This document shows positions 45,409 through 56,270 of a stretch of DNA of 64,000 nt, piece by piece. The stretch comes from Eutreptiella sp. 'Long Island Sound 2002' (Eukaryota; Euglenozoa; Euglenophyceae; Eutreptiales; Eutreptiaceae). Each line of letters begins with the position of its first letter. The first letter of the stretch is position 1. The notes under the pieces were generated by a model. That model ran no database searches, was not told the origin of the DNA, and saw only the letters and a list, made by a program, of their open reading frames with translations. A program made the translations under genes and the position numbers. Where the stretch lies: assembly GCA_964036045.1 (NCBI GenBank), contig OZ038382.1, positions 89,699,795-89,763,794 on the forward strand, in the 5' to 3' direction.

Positions 45409-46535
45409 TCACCGAGCTGGTGGAACCAGTCTTGGTTTTATAACCCTTTTTAGTGTCTAGGGTGGACCTACCAAGTTTAGCAGCAAGCAAGCAAGCAGCA
45501 GGCAGCAGCACGCGCGAAATGGCTAAAAATCAGAACTCCGTCGTGGTGCTTTGGATTCTGGTGAAATTTTGGTGGATGATACCTATGGGTGTGAAGTACA
45601 ATCACATAAAGGTTGAGCAAGAAACTCAACGGTGGCGGCCGGGAACGGGATTCGCAAGTGGCAGACCTCAGTTGCAAGAACTGCAATTTGGGGCCAAAAA
45701 CAGCCATATCGGGCCAAAAAAGCCCTGGAACACATTCAAAACGGCCGAACGAAGGGAAACGGTGGGTACACCCCACGTGCGGCTTGACTTCCCCGTGTCA
45801 ACGAGCTCTTTGCAGCCCTCTAACTCCATGATATGTCCCGGAAACGGCCCCAAAAGGCCCCCAAAAGCTTCAAATGCCGACAGCCACAAACCAAGAACAG
45901 GCCATATATTTGGCTACATGGCTCAAAATGCGATTCCGAGGGCACCTACTGCACGCGCAATCCCCTACTTTTTGTGGTTTGCACCCCTCAGAATTGCCCA
46001 AACGGACGCCTAGACCACAATACCTAGGCCCAGTAGGCTGCGGCAAGCTGCAAGCTCAAGCCCAAACAGGTGGGTGCCCAAATGGGTCCGCAGGGTCCAG
46101 TAGGGGCAAAAAGATGATTTTTCTCAAAAATGATCCTAGACCATGTGCGACGCTAAAACAAGTGTTTTGGACCGTTTTGAGCTTGTGGTGGCGCATTTTG
46201 GTCCTCCGAAAATCCCAAAATGCCCTGAAAGTAGGCTGTTTTGGGTCCAAAAATGGGTCAAAAATGGGTCAAAAACGCATTCTTCCAAACCTCATCCTAG
46301 ACCATTTGGGGTGCACCAAGGGATGAAATGAGCCCATTTTGAGCCCATTTTGGGGCATTTTAGCCCCTCAGAAGTCCAAAAAGCCTTGAAAGTGGGCCTC
46401 GTGGTGATGAAGTTCAGTTGCAAGCTGATTTCACTTTGTCAAGAGGCATCAATGTGTGAATCATTCTTGATGTCCCTCACCAGGCATAGCTGTTGTTCCG
46501 TCCCCCACCAGCTCGGTCCCAATATTCAGTCTTGA
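45409..46535 (+). repeat. Diverged satellite B-related segment between telomere-like repeats
   Basis: The left end follows satellite B (ACCGAGCTGG..., ACC...TTTTAG, AGCAGCAAGCAAGCAAGCAGC). The right end (CCAGCTCGGTCCC...CAGTCTTGATTA) matches the CTAGGACC hairpin region. The centre is an unrelated stretch with repeated AAAATGGGTC words and no gene I can support. Confidence 0.6.
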
Positions 46536-46551
46536 TTAGGGTTAGGGTTAG
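46536..46551 (+). repeat. Interstitial telomere-like TTAGGGTTAGGGTTAG
   Basis: The second TTAGGG run, same orientation as 45391-45408. It overlaps the GATTA of the satellite B hairpin end. Confidence 0.85.
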
Positions 46552-46790
46552 TTGCATGGGACAACTTTCCTGGCCGGGACGCATGTGCACATAGTTCCTG
46601 TATTGCCCCCCTGTGCAACACCGGGCATACCAGTGTCCCCTCCTTCAGTGTATAGCCACCCTTCACGTACAACACTCCCAGGTGTTCTCGTATGGATTTC
46701 TCCTCCAGTTCATCGCGGTCCAGCTCGACACGCAGGAGTTCCATCCGTGTAGACAGCTTCGGTAGGGTCGTGGCAGACTGCACAGGCTGT
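46552..46790 (-). CDS. Possible exon of the ParB-like gene
   Basis: The minus frame reads LPKLSTRMELLRVELDRDEL, EEKSIREHLGVLYVKGGYTL, LVCPVLHRGAIQELCAHAS and runs into the telomere-like repeat (NPNPN). Helix-rich composition and position between the ParB-like and methyltransferase-like parts suggest it belongs to the same gene. Confidence 0.4.
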
Positions 46791-46929
46791 GATGCGGCGG
46801 ATGGTCACAGCAGTTTACCCCCCCCCCCCCCACGAAGCGGCCAGTCACGCAGGAGAACGGGCAGGTCGTGACGGACGTACAGGCGCAGGGTATTTCACTG
46901 GTGTGGGCATGCGGTATCACAGTGCATTG

Positions 46930-47451
46930 TCACAGTCGATATTCTTGTGACATGCCAGCGATTGACTCCCGTATGTGCAGAGTGACGTCCGTACGAACCA
47001 CCTGAGCAAGAAATTGCATTGACCATGTCGGCGGTTCAAGATGGGCATTCATATACTCCCGTGAGATTCATCGACAGGCCTCGGCGATATGCTGCCCCGA
47101 TAAGATCCAGTACTGCCCCACTGCGTCACGCCACACTATGATTCGGATTTTTCCTGCACCTGCTGGATTCCTGCGTAGTGCTGTCATCTTGTCCTGGACA
47201 AGATCCTCATCCGGCACTCTGATTTGGCCATGCTCCCTTTTTTTGTCCCATTGTAGTCTACTGAGGGGTAGCCGGACCTCTTAGTCTTCAGTATGGTCAC
47301 CAAGTTTCACTTGAGCATCTTTCCCCTTTGCTGTGTCACCGAGTTTCCGCTTGTGCTTGGAGGGGGCATCGTCCACGGCACTGAATTGGGATGCCAGATC
47401 AATTGAGGGGTCTGCAAAGGGTTCAATGCTACCTTGTGTAAGATCAGACAT
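46930..47451 (-). pseudogene. ParB/sulfiredoxin-fold-like domain, decayed
   Basis: The start ATG gives MSDLTQGSIEPFADPSIDLA, then a lysine-rich stretch and an in-frame TAA (47281). The frame goes on with WDKKREHGQIRVPDEDLVQD, KMTALRRNPAGAGKIRIIVW, GQYWILSGQHIAEACR, TGA, YMNAHLEPPTWSMQFLAQVV and LHIRESIAGMSQEYRL. The IRIIVWRD...WILSGQH-x2-A pattern fits the GQHR-type motif of ParB-like nuclease or partition domains. The stops argue for a pseudogene or missed introns. Confidence 0.5.
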
Positions 47452-47602
47452 GTTGGAACCAACTGGGCACAAAACGCAAAATGACACAAAGGCAGGCCTT
47501 TTAGCAATGTGCTTCTAACTTTCTAGGCTTGCCGACGTGAGCATACCGTTTTCACACTCAGACCACATCATGTGCAATACACAGGGGTGTAAAAAACACA
47601 GG

Positions 47603-48209
47603 CTGTCTGGTTCCGGACACAACAGTTTGCTTTTGGAGTGTGCGACCGGTGTGTAACAATTTAATGTCTAGTTCCAGACAAGCATGTATTGGTCTGGCAA
47701 TTGACACGGCATAAACAGTCAGAGTCTGTTTCTAGACACATTTGCAGTCCAATTCCGAGTTAGCTGGCTACCCAATGTGATTCTAGCCTTTCCCAAAGCA
47801 GAGGAGATGACGTTGCAGGCAATGGAGGGCACAACACGAAGTCTGTCTGGTTCCAGACACAACAGCTTGACTTTAGCAGATGGCATGGGTGCAAAACCAT
47901 TAATTGTCTGGTACCGGACGGCTACGGTACTTCTGTGGGCACTAGAGGGGATACAAATAGTTGGTGTCCGGTTCCAGACACACATGCATGCAGTGTTTAT
48001 TGTGCTGGCTTCGTAAACCGGGTATTCGGTTGGTGAGGGTCACATGCCGTGGTTTTGCGGTGAAACAGGGATGTACAGCAATGCAACAGTGCACGTACGC
48101 GCGCATCTCATCAATCCAGCACTGCGTTGGTTGACATTAGTGGCCCCTGCGGGAGTACCCCGACGCTGCTGTGGTAGCCAACTCCAGCCCTGTGTCTGGT
48201 TCCAGACAC
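47603..48209. repeat. Palindrome cluster: seven GTGTCTGGTTCCAGACAC-like sites
   Basis: Starts at about 47603, 47664, 47722, 47843, 47904, 47964 and 48192. Spacing is 58-61 bp; the 121-bp gap holds a decayed site near 47782, so the phase is kept. The cluster lies between the family X gene and the ParB-like gene. Confidence 0.88.
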
Positions 48210-48245
48210 ACACCTTTGACGCGCCCTGGCCACTTCGGCGGGGTG

Positions 48246-48452
48246 TCAGCAGTCCATTGAGTCATCCTCCGGGCTCACAACCTCATACTCCTCCATTTCT
48301 TGCAGTAGGACAACAAGTGGTGGTTCATCATCCTGTGCGTCCACGTCCACTATCAAATCCCCCACGGTCCGGTGTGAACTTGAATCCGAAACAATTGCAG
48401 CTTCCGGGTCCTCATCGTCATCATCTGCTAGCGCAATTGCTGCGTCCCGCAC
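48246..48452 (-). CDS. Acidic C-terminal tail of the family X gene
   Basis: The minus frame reads RDAAIALADDDDEDPEAAIV, then GDLIVDVDAQDDEPPLVVLL and EMEEYEVVSPEDDSMDC before its stop. It lies 40 bp downstream of the TGA that ends the long family X frame; an intervening block in another frame (AETPASMQAEMHRLSV) suggests short introns or indels joining them. Confidence 0.45.
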   Translation of the reverse strand: MRDAAIALADDDDEDPEAAIVSDSSSHRTVGDLIVDVDAQDDEPPLVVLLQEMEEYEVVSPEDDSMDC

Positions 48453-48494
48453 ACGCTAAGCCTGTGCATCTCGGCCTGCATGCTTGCGGGGGTC

Positions 48495-50368
48495 TCAGCC
48501 TGGAACAGTGGTTCTCAACAACCGTGAGACCGCATCGGTGGGCGAAAGCGCTGCACCTGTCAATGTGGAGAGTGATCTAGTCAACAGTCTCTGGTACGGG
48601 GCCACTCCGCCGTTGTCCAGCTGTTGCCCTGGGAATGTCAAGTCCTCAGGGACAGCGGTGAATGTTGCCTTCTTTCCTCTGTTCCATTCAACATGGACCA
48701 TGCGCTTCGTTGTAATGGCCAACAGGAACCTGCATACCCGCGACGACATGATCGCAACCAGTCCACTGCGGATCTTCCCCCGCGTCTTCTTTTCCCCACG
48801 CTTTGGTGGTGCCATGCTCAAAAACAGGTCCAATGTGTGGTCAAAAGTCTTCATCTTGGGGAATGCGCGGCACCTAGATCCGCGACGACTCAACATGGCC
48901 TCCAGGGGCTCCTCAACATGACAACGGCCCGGGACGGCGTCATTCCAGGGTAACCACAACAGAAGGGCAACACAAAGGGTGCGTACGTAGGGGACAATAC
49001 CGTCGGTGTCCATTGTCAAGGCTACAATCAATACCAAACTCAACTCCAATACTTTGCGGGCCGTACGGCCTGTTCCTGCTCGTCGACCATCCCAGTTGCA
49101 GTCCCGAACCAAGTTTCCAAGGAGGAACGCAGCCGGATTGTAGAAGTGCAGGAGGTTCTTCAGTCCAGTCAACCATACGAGCGGTAGCTTGCGGGATGCC
49201 TCTGGAAAGTGCATAATTGAAGTCTCCTTGTGTACAATGCGGTCCTCAACGTTGGGTGTGGCTAACAGTAGGGCACAAAATCGCTTCTCAATGTGCAACA
49301 GCTTCGAGTGGCACATGATCTCTTCATCTACTGCGGGCATTTGGTACCCAATGTAGCGCAATATGGGGAAGAACTTACGGTGGATCATGGTACACACATA
49401 CTTATAAGGGTGCCAGCAACCATACAACATTGGGAGAGTGGCATAGTGCTCAGACAACTTAAAGGGGTTGTATGTGCGACTGTAGATGAACTTGGCGAGT
49501 CTGTAGAATATATTTTCATCCATCAGAAGGGGCATGACGTGGCGTGTGTGAACCTGAATGGCTAGGCATTGTTCCATGATGTGGAGCGAATCCTCATTGG
49601 AGCTGGAGACCAGGTCGGGTAGCGTCAGGGGGTACCATTGCAGTGAATGAATGCTGTCCCGGTGCACATCTAGTGGAACTCGTACGTATTGGGCCTGTGG
49701 TGGATCTCGCCTCAAAGCGTCCACCGCTCGTGGGAACTCCCGGAAACTGGCTGCTATGGTCTGTGCTGTTTGCGGGATGCGTTGGAGAAGATCGTCAAGT
49801 GTAGGGAAACCCGGGTACATAGGAATCGCAGTTGTATGCAACACTGACATGGCAGTGACGTTCAGACAGCAATCAGGTCGTACCGGGTCACTGCAGTACC
49901 GTCTGCGATACCAGTTGTCAAACTGCACCACCACCTGCTTCCCTGCCATTGATCTCCAGATGGCGTTTGTTCTGGCATGTGCCTGTTGCCCCAAAGGCGG
50001 TAACCGGCCCGCGGCAAGACCTGCATGTGACAATTGGATGCACTTATCATTGAGCCAACAGCCTTTTCCTCTGGCAGAGCCATCTTCCGACACAGTTGCA
50101 TCATCGTGTACACCTGGCGTGCAAACACTCCATACCACCTTGGCCACGGTGTTTGCCCATGAGCTTTGGTCAACGTTGCCATACTGCGTCTGGTTCGCCG
50201 GTTGACCCTCATCGGTGCGCAGAACTCCACAAGCACGTTTGCACCTGGTTCCTCATCGCGTAAAGCGGCATCCATAAGCTCCAGCGGTGTACCATACTTC
50301 GCACCACGCAAGAAGTCACGCAGCAGACCAAAGGTACCTGTCGCAGCACTAGTCACCTGGCTCATCAA
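48495..50368 (-). CDS. Family X protein (unknown, element-encoded), longest copy
   Basis: The N-terminal frame (about 50040-50368) starts MMSQVTSAATGTFGLLRDFL and contains CAPMRVNRRTRRSM, WYGVFARQVYTMMQLCRKMA. The main frame (48495 to about 50045) continues with SHAGLAAGRLPPLGQQAHA, VVVQFDNWYRRRYCSDP, LNVTAMSVLH, PMYPGFPTLDDL, then about 400 residues with CHVEEPLEAMLSRRGS and KRGEKKTRGKIRSG, ending LLRTTVPG-TGA. The frames differ by one base. A possible 23-nt GT...CAG intron at 50020-50042 would join them. A shortened paralogue at 37443-38047 changes frame in the same direction at about the same place. The function is unknown; association with palindromic repeats and duplication suggests a mobile element gene. 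Confidence 0.6.
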
Positions 50369-50448
50369 CAGTGGAACAGAACCAGACTAAACGAAACGGT
50401 GAACAACAACGAAACAGACCTGCTCAGTGACCAGAGAATTGGTGGACA

Positions 50449-50698
50449 GTGCCTGAAACCAGACACTGTTCACTCAAATGAGGATCTGAATCACAAAATT
50501 TCAGCAAGATGTCTGGAACCAGACACGTTCTCCATGTTATGCGGGTGTACATAGGACGTATGACACTCGGGACAGACACCTGGTGACCCCCCCCTCAAAG
50601 GTTGAAAATTGTTTAGTTTGTGTGGAACCAGACACTGTGACCTCAAAAACTGGTTGTGACAGGGGTGGAATTTCAAAGAGTGTCTGGTTCTAGACACT
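50449..50698. repeat. Palindrome cluster: four GTGTCTGGTTCCAGACAC-like sites upstream of family X
   Basis: Starts at about 50449, 50509, 50619 and 50680; spacing 60, 110 and 61 bp. Three read in the opposite half-site orientation (GGAACCAGACAC). A single outlying site is at 42978-42993. Confidence 0.85.
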
Positions 50699-51118
50699 TT
50701 TCGAAATTCCAAGAGAAAGATACATAGGTGGACAAAAATAACACAACACAAAGCAAAACTTGTTCACTGAAGCGTAAAAATTGACCATGCGCAGTCACCT
50801 AGGTTTGTGTGCGTGGATATGAGAACCAAAAAACTAGACTGTCAGGCACTCAAATTCGTGTACGCGTCTGAATCACTAAAAAACAGGCTACGAAATTTCC
50901 CACCCGCCAAAATGGCCCTTTTTGGGTGTTTTGGGCTGATTTACCGGGGTGGGCAACTTGGGCCGTCTAAGATTAGGGGATGGCTATCGCCGAAGGGCGG
51001 GGGGGGGCAGAGTTTCGTGCCGCGCCGCTTCTCGCTACATGTGCGGCGCTTGCAGGGGGCATGAACAAGACACAAAGCTCTCCGCACATGCATATTGTGG
51101 CATGCATATGCGAAATTG

Positions 51119-51177
51119 TTAAGGTGTTTACCGAGCTGGGTTTACCCTGTCGAGGTTTTACACCACCTTTTAGGCAC
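51119..51177 (+). repeat. Satellite B fragment
   Basis: GTTTACCGAGCTGGGTTTAC through CACCACCTTTTAGG, about 58 bp, immediately upstream of the retroelement remnant. Confidence 0.85.
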
Positions 51178-51401
51178 CCAAATCGGAGTTGAGAGGAGTG
51201 TACCAAGGAATGGCTCGACGAACCGAGCCACATTAGCCCCAGAGCCCACCGACGTTGATGAGGAAGACCTAAGACCCGTTGGATGCGCAAGTGGGGAAGT
51301 CGCACCAAGACCGACCACGTCAGAGTTCATAAATTCACGGATGGGGGGACAGTTCCAAGGACGACCCGGAGCTATCACCCCCTGGCACACAAACTCTCGA
51401 A

Positions 51402-53456
51402 GTGGAACCGGCCTTGATGTTTCCCGACTGGGTGCCCTTGCCCAACGTGCAGCCCATCCCTCAGTTCAATGAGGATTGTCTGAGGGCACAAGCGATGCAG
51501 CAATTTCTGAATTCGAATAGGGGTTGGGGCTGGATTGAGGAAATTTCTAAAGGCTTGCGTTTGCACCCTAATCTTCGATCCCTTCTGCAAAGTAGGATTA
51601 GTTGCCTCTTGATGAGGGGAGACCGGGTGGCATGGATTTGGGTATGGTTAATGTTGATGAGTGTCTGCTTACCGCTCTCGACGCCCTGCGGGGAGATGTT
51701 TGGTCCCGTGTCTTGCGAGACTCCAGGCCCCCCTGTTACGCTGCTTTTGGGCTTGGACCCTCAGGTCTTGGATAGAGGTATAGGTCAAGTGGGACACATT
51801 CCCATCCGTGAATTTATTTGGGATCTCCTCGCCCCTCTGGACTTCCCCCACGTGGCTGCGAGCGACCTGGGGACCATGCCGGACATTTCACCAGAGGACG
51901 TGATCATGGCACTAGCTTTGGTGAGAGATGTTGTTTTGAAACCATGTGGGGGGGGGGGTCCGAATGGATACCTCTTTCCGGTTCCCCAAAATGCAACCAA
52001 GGCGTCAATGATAGTCCACCTGGTGCCTTTTATCGAGCAGCACCAATCAAAACCACACAGTTTTTGCTTGCCTTTTGTGGACGACTTGGCTTTTTTAGTC
52101 CAAGTCCATTCTATGCTCCCTCCCAAGTTTTCCATGCATAGTGTGTACTTGTCTTATTTGAATGATTCATTCTTAAGCGAGGTGGACAGCCTTAGGGTTC
52201 AAGCATCCGGAGATGAGGAGTCAGTGGCTTGCCACATTGACCTCACAAATGTGGTTTGGTCGCTGGTCCTGCCACAAGCTCCGCAGGGTAGCTGTCGTGT
52301 CCAGATAGACGGTTAGATCTATGGCTTCTCCTACTTGCCGTTTGGATGGCAGTTTTTACCCAAGATTGCTCAATATGTGTTGGGATTCATTTTAGATTCC
52401 GTTGGATTCTGTTCTTGTTTTGCAATATATTGATGAAATTTTGGTGGTGGGCTGCGGTAAAAATCGTGTTTGTACGGCCGTTGGGGTCTTGAGCGATGCC
52501 TTGCCGAGGGCAGGCGCCATTATAAGTGATAAGAGTGTTTTGGAACCGTTGCCTGAAATGCCATGGGTAGGCAACAATCTGGCTTTTTCTGGTCCCAATG
52601 CAGGGGTTTTCCCTAAAGGGCAGGGCTAGATTTCCTTGGTCTGCCTCTAGATTAGGGCAACAGTGTTGCCCCTCTCCAAGAAGCATGCACGGCGTTTACC
52701 GGGAAGGTATGTTTGGGCTCTGCGACCCGGTGCAGGATACGCCCCAATTCTGTTGGGCTGGTGGGCCCATTGCCAGTGGGGTGAGAACTGGGTACAAAAC
52801 TGCCCTCTCTCCTTGCTTACCAGCCTGCTACACTGCCTCATTCCATCTTTGAAAAGCTGGACCCCAAAATCTTTACTTCCCTTCTTAGTTTGTGGCGGGG
52901 TTGTTACATTTGTCAACGCAGTATTTGATGTTGACAGATTTAAGGTGGGGATTTGGGGTCTTGCGTTGGGAGGCAGGGGTTTTCACCGTTCCCTCTTTGT
53001 GAAAACGCAACAGGAGGCGGAACTTGAGGCCATGGTGCGAGGGATACGTCTCTGCATTAACGTGGGATGGCCAGTCTTGTGCCTCGCTGGCGACAACGAA
53101 TCCCCTCCCAGCCGAGTGTCGGCATTGAGGGCTGGAGCGGGCTTAAAGCGTCAAAATAGGCACCTCTGTAGGCTTTTATATTTGTTGCAACGCTTGAGTC
53201 TTTTGTATACCTGGAGTACGTCCCAGGAGACCTAAACCGAGCGGATCGCCATTCCAAGGTGGACTCAGATTTGGGCGGCAGTGTGCAGACTACATGTCAG
53301 GAGGCGGGGGTTCGTTTTAAGGCCTTGGAGGCTTACCCCGACGTACCATCCCCTGTATGCATCCCTAGATTTCCAAAGGGACGGCGTCTGGCGGCGTCCA
53401 ACCGGGAGCACCCTGTCATAGGCTCTGCAAAACCGTTGTGCGGTGAACTTTTTTGA
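51402..53456 (+). pseudogene. Decayed retroelement: reverse transcriptase plus RNase H
   Basis: The frame from 51402 carries YLFPVPQNATKASMIVHLVP (finger region), FCLPFVDDLAFL and CHIDLTNVVWSLVLP (motif A). After TAG at 52314 comes YGFSYLPFGWQFLPKIAQYV (motif B). A 10-bp tandem duplication (GATTCCGTTG) near 52395 shifts the frame, then QYIDEILVVG (motif C with E for the second D). Two more TAG codons (52627, 52648) precede the RNase H part. That part has VTFVNAVFDVDRFKVGIWGL, KTQQEAELEAMVRGI and LAGDNES, then in a new frame LEYVPGDLNRADRHSK. The RT-RNase H order and LPFGW motif fit LTR/DIRS-type elements; I see no integrase, recombinase or clear LTR. Confidence 0.8.
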
Positions 53457-53570
53457 TGCGAATGGACAGTAAATTCCTGTGTTCTCTGGATTTCAATTTC
53501 TGGGGCTACAGGTGGTCGGGTACTTGTCTACCTTTTTGGAGAGGCCTTTTTGGGGAAGGTGGGAAAAACA

Positions 53571-53880
53571 ACAGTCTCAGTGACCGTAATATGTGTGAAT
53601 ACTCTTGTTTTGCTTTGTGATTGAAACGACTTTTTGCTTTGCAAAATTTGGTTTCATGTCATGCATATTTTGTTTCATGAGTCAGGACTATTTTTAATAT
53701 TTGCCCAAGGGCCCACACGCCCACCCATATTGGGTAGGTGGTCCCGCCGACCCGCCGAGTGTAGTGGCTTGTGTTTCTATGGCAATTGAAGTGCCTTTGC
53801 GGACATGGACAGTCACGGTGACCGTAACATCCCTGAATGCTCTTGTTTTGCTTTGTGATTAAATTGACTGCTTGCTTGCA
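53571..53880. repeat. Two direct ~72-bp repeats 3' of the retroelement
   Basis: ACAGTCTCAGTGACCGTAAT... (53571-53645) recurs as ACAGTCACGGTGACCGTAAC... (53809-53880), both continuing CTCTTGTTTTGCTTTGTGAT. Their position just after the pol remnant suggests a terminal repeat of the element. 53456-54075 is otherwise empty. Confidence 0.7.
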
Positions 53881-54080
53881 AGCTGCGAGTTTTCCCTAAT
53901 CAATTGGGCTCAGCCTTCGGCAAAGTGACTCTTCGACCACGAGGGCGGTGCTGCGCCCAACTCGTGCTGTTCGATTTAAATCCAAGGTGGTTGACAAAGT
54001 AAGATCTCGGTAGCCGCAATGTACACATGCTTGGTAACGTGTGTATTATAGCAATTCTATGGCTCTGGCCATTGTGGAAG

Positions 54081-55143
54081 ATCAAGACTCGAACTAGGAC
54101 CGAGCTGGGTCCTAGTCTTCCGTATCACCGTTGAAGAACGACCGCTTGCATTAGACATGTGCCTCCACGGTCAGAATGATCGTCCTGAAACATGGCTCAA
54201 AAACGCCTCGTTTTCACCTCGAAACGGACCACCGTGTGGCACCACGCCATGGTACATGCCTTATTGAACACCCATTTGCCATCATTTGATAGCCCAATCG
54301 CCATGGAAGAACGACGGCCCTCATTGCAAACGCCCACTTGACACACCGGCGAGCGTCCTGAACTTTCAGGACGATCGTCCTGAAAACAGCCGAAAACAGC
54401 CGAAAACTGCCCCAAAACGGCCATTTTTGGACACTAAATCGGCCGTAAAATCGGCTAGACAGCTCCAAATGCAACAAAAGTTGTTTGTGGTGATGCGCCT
54501 TGGCTCCCCGGTCGTTTTGAGCTACTTGGATGCTGGTTTTGAGCCCCGGTGTGGTCCCAAAGACTTTTTATGCGCCTGCTACTTGCTGCTGCTGCTGCTA
54601 AAACGTGTTGCTCACCCTTGGACCCTAAAAGGTGGTGTAAAACCTCGACACGGTAAACCCAGCTCGGTAGTCAAGACTCGAACTAGGACCGAGCTGAGTC
54701 CGAGTCTTGCGTAACACATGGGAAATCACCGTTGAAGAAAGACCGCTTGATTTAGAGATGTGCCTGCATGGTTACGGCGATTGTCCTGAAACGCGGCGGG
54801 AAAACGGCTCATTTTTAACTCAAAATGGACCACCGCGTGGCACCACGGAGTGGTACACGCCTTATTGAACACCCATTTGCCATCCTTTGATAGCCCAATC
54901 GCCATGAAAGAACAAAGGCCCTCATCGGAAACACCTGCTTGGCGTAGCGGCGATCCTCCTGAACTTTCAGGACGATCGTCCTGAAAACAGCCAAAAACAG
55001 CCCAAAAACGGCCATTTTTGGACACTAATTCAGCCGTAGAACGGGCTAGACCGCTCGAAACGCAACGAAACTTGTTTGTGGTGATGCGCCTTGGCTCCCG
55101 GGTCGTTTTGAGCTACTTGAATGCCGGTTTTGAGCTGCGGTGC
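54081..55143 (-). repeat. Satellite B, two reverse units
   Basis: One full unit and most of a second, beginning at the CTAGGACC hairpin. The array ends abruptly at 55143 inside the fixed-arm block, where unrelated GC-rich sequence begins. Confidence 0.92.
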
Positions 55144-56210
55144 CCTGGTGGTGCGGCATCTCTCCTTGCTGGACCGGACCTCGATCTCACCATGACGTTT
55201 CCTAGTGAAGTCCCTCGCCACTTGTCGTCCCCGGGACTTTGCAACTTCGGCACCCAATGGCGGTTCGACCGCGTCTCCCTCCGAGTCGTCGTCGGCCCAG
55301 AACTCCCCCGGACGAATGGGAATTCAAGGGTGTGGCGTGACTCCCTTGGCTAGCCGGTAGTGGAGTGTGCCGGAAACAAACCCGGATTAAGAACTTGTGG
55401 CCACCCAGTCGCACGGCACTCTCGAAAATTAAACCCTTGCAGGCTCTTCGATGGTTTGGAAAGGGTGCGCTGACGTTCGCAGATCCGAGGATAGCCCGTA
55501 GGTACGTGGCCCCCGCTCTTCTTCATGTGTGCCACCTGGCATCATGCCGTGATGTGCCCTAGAGGAGTTGCGCCATACTTGTTTGGAGCGCGGGCGAGGA
55601 ACCTAGAGCCGGTGCTTCACCAGGGGCCCCTTTCTTGAGCCATGTCCACCACGCCAAAGCATACGGCCCCAAACGTCGCGTGACTTCTCGATCCCCACCT
55701 TTGAGTCCCTGGAATGTGATACCCACTCGGGTGATGTTCGATTTCCGTGAAGAAGCGATTTCGGCGTACCCTAGCAAGGGCAGGAAAGGACAGGACTGCC
55801 CCCACGAAGACCTTCCAGTCCCCCAATGTTTTACACTCTTCTCCTAGGAGTTGTAAAACTTCCGGCCCTCTGTAAGGCCTGTGACAGGGTGTCTCCGATG
55901 GAGCCTTGGCCAATCTCAACAACTATGGCCAATATACTTCTGGTGCCCATCCCAATTGGACCACCCTTGAGAGCCGAAACACATCCTCGTAATGATCCCG
56001 GCTGGTATCCGGAAGCGCAGGGAGGGGCTCCCGTTGGGGGTTTGGCGTTCGGGGCTGATACCCGACTTAGCTCCCTTCTCTGTTGCGGCTCGCCGGGTTT
56101 GGTGGCCGGTGTTATGGCCTTATACTGTACCTACCACAAAATTCTATTGCCTTCAGCAGTGCACCTCGAAGAGAGTCTAACAGTTAGCCAATTAGTCAGT
56201 TAGCCAGGCC
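55144..56210. other. Unassigned GC-rich segment, possible decayed retroelement
   Basis: Fragments such as LQALRWFGKGALTFADP (plus, 55440-55490) and LGDWKVFVGAVLSFPALARV (minus, 55750-55830) look protein-like but lie in short frames. I cannot assign a family; a decayed non-LTR element is one guess. Confidence 0.3.
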
Positions 56211-56270
56211 AGCAGTTAGTCAAACAGAAACACAAACACACAGTTTGGGTTTTTTGTCAGCGGCAAGCCC

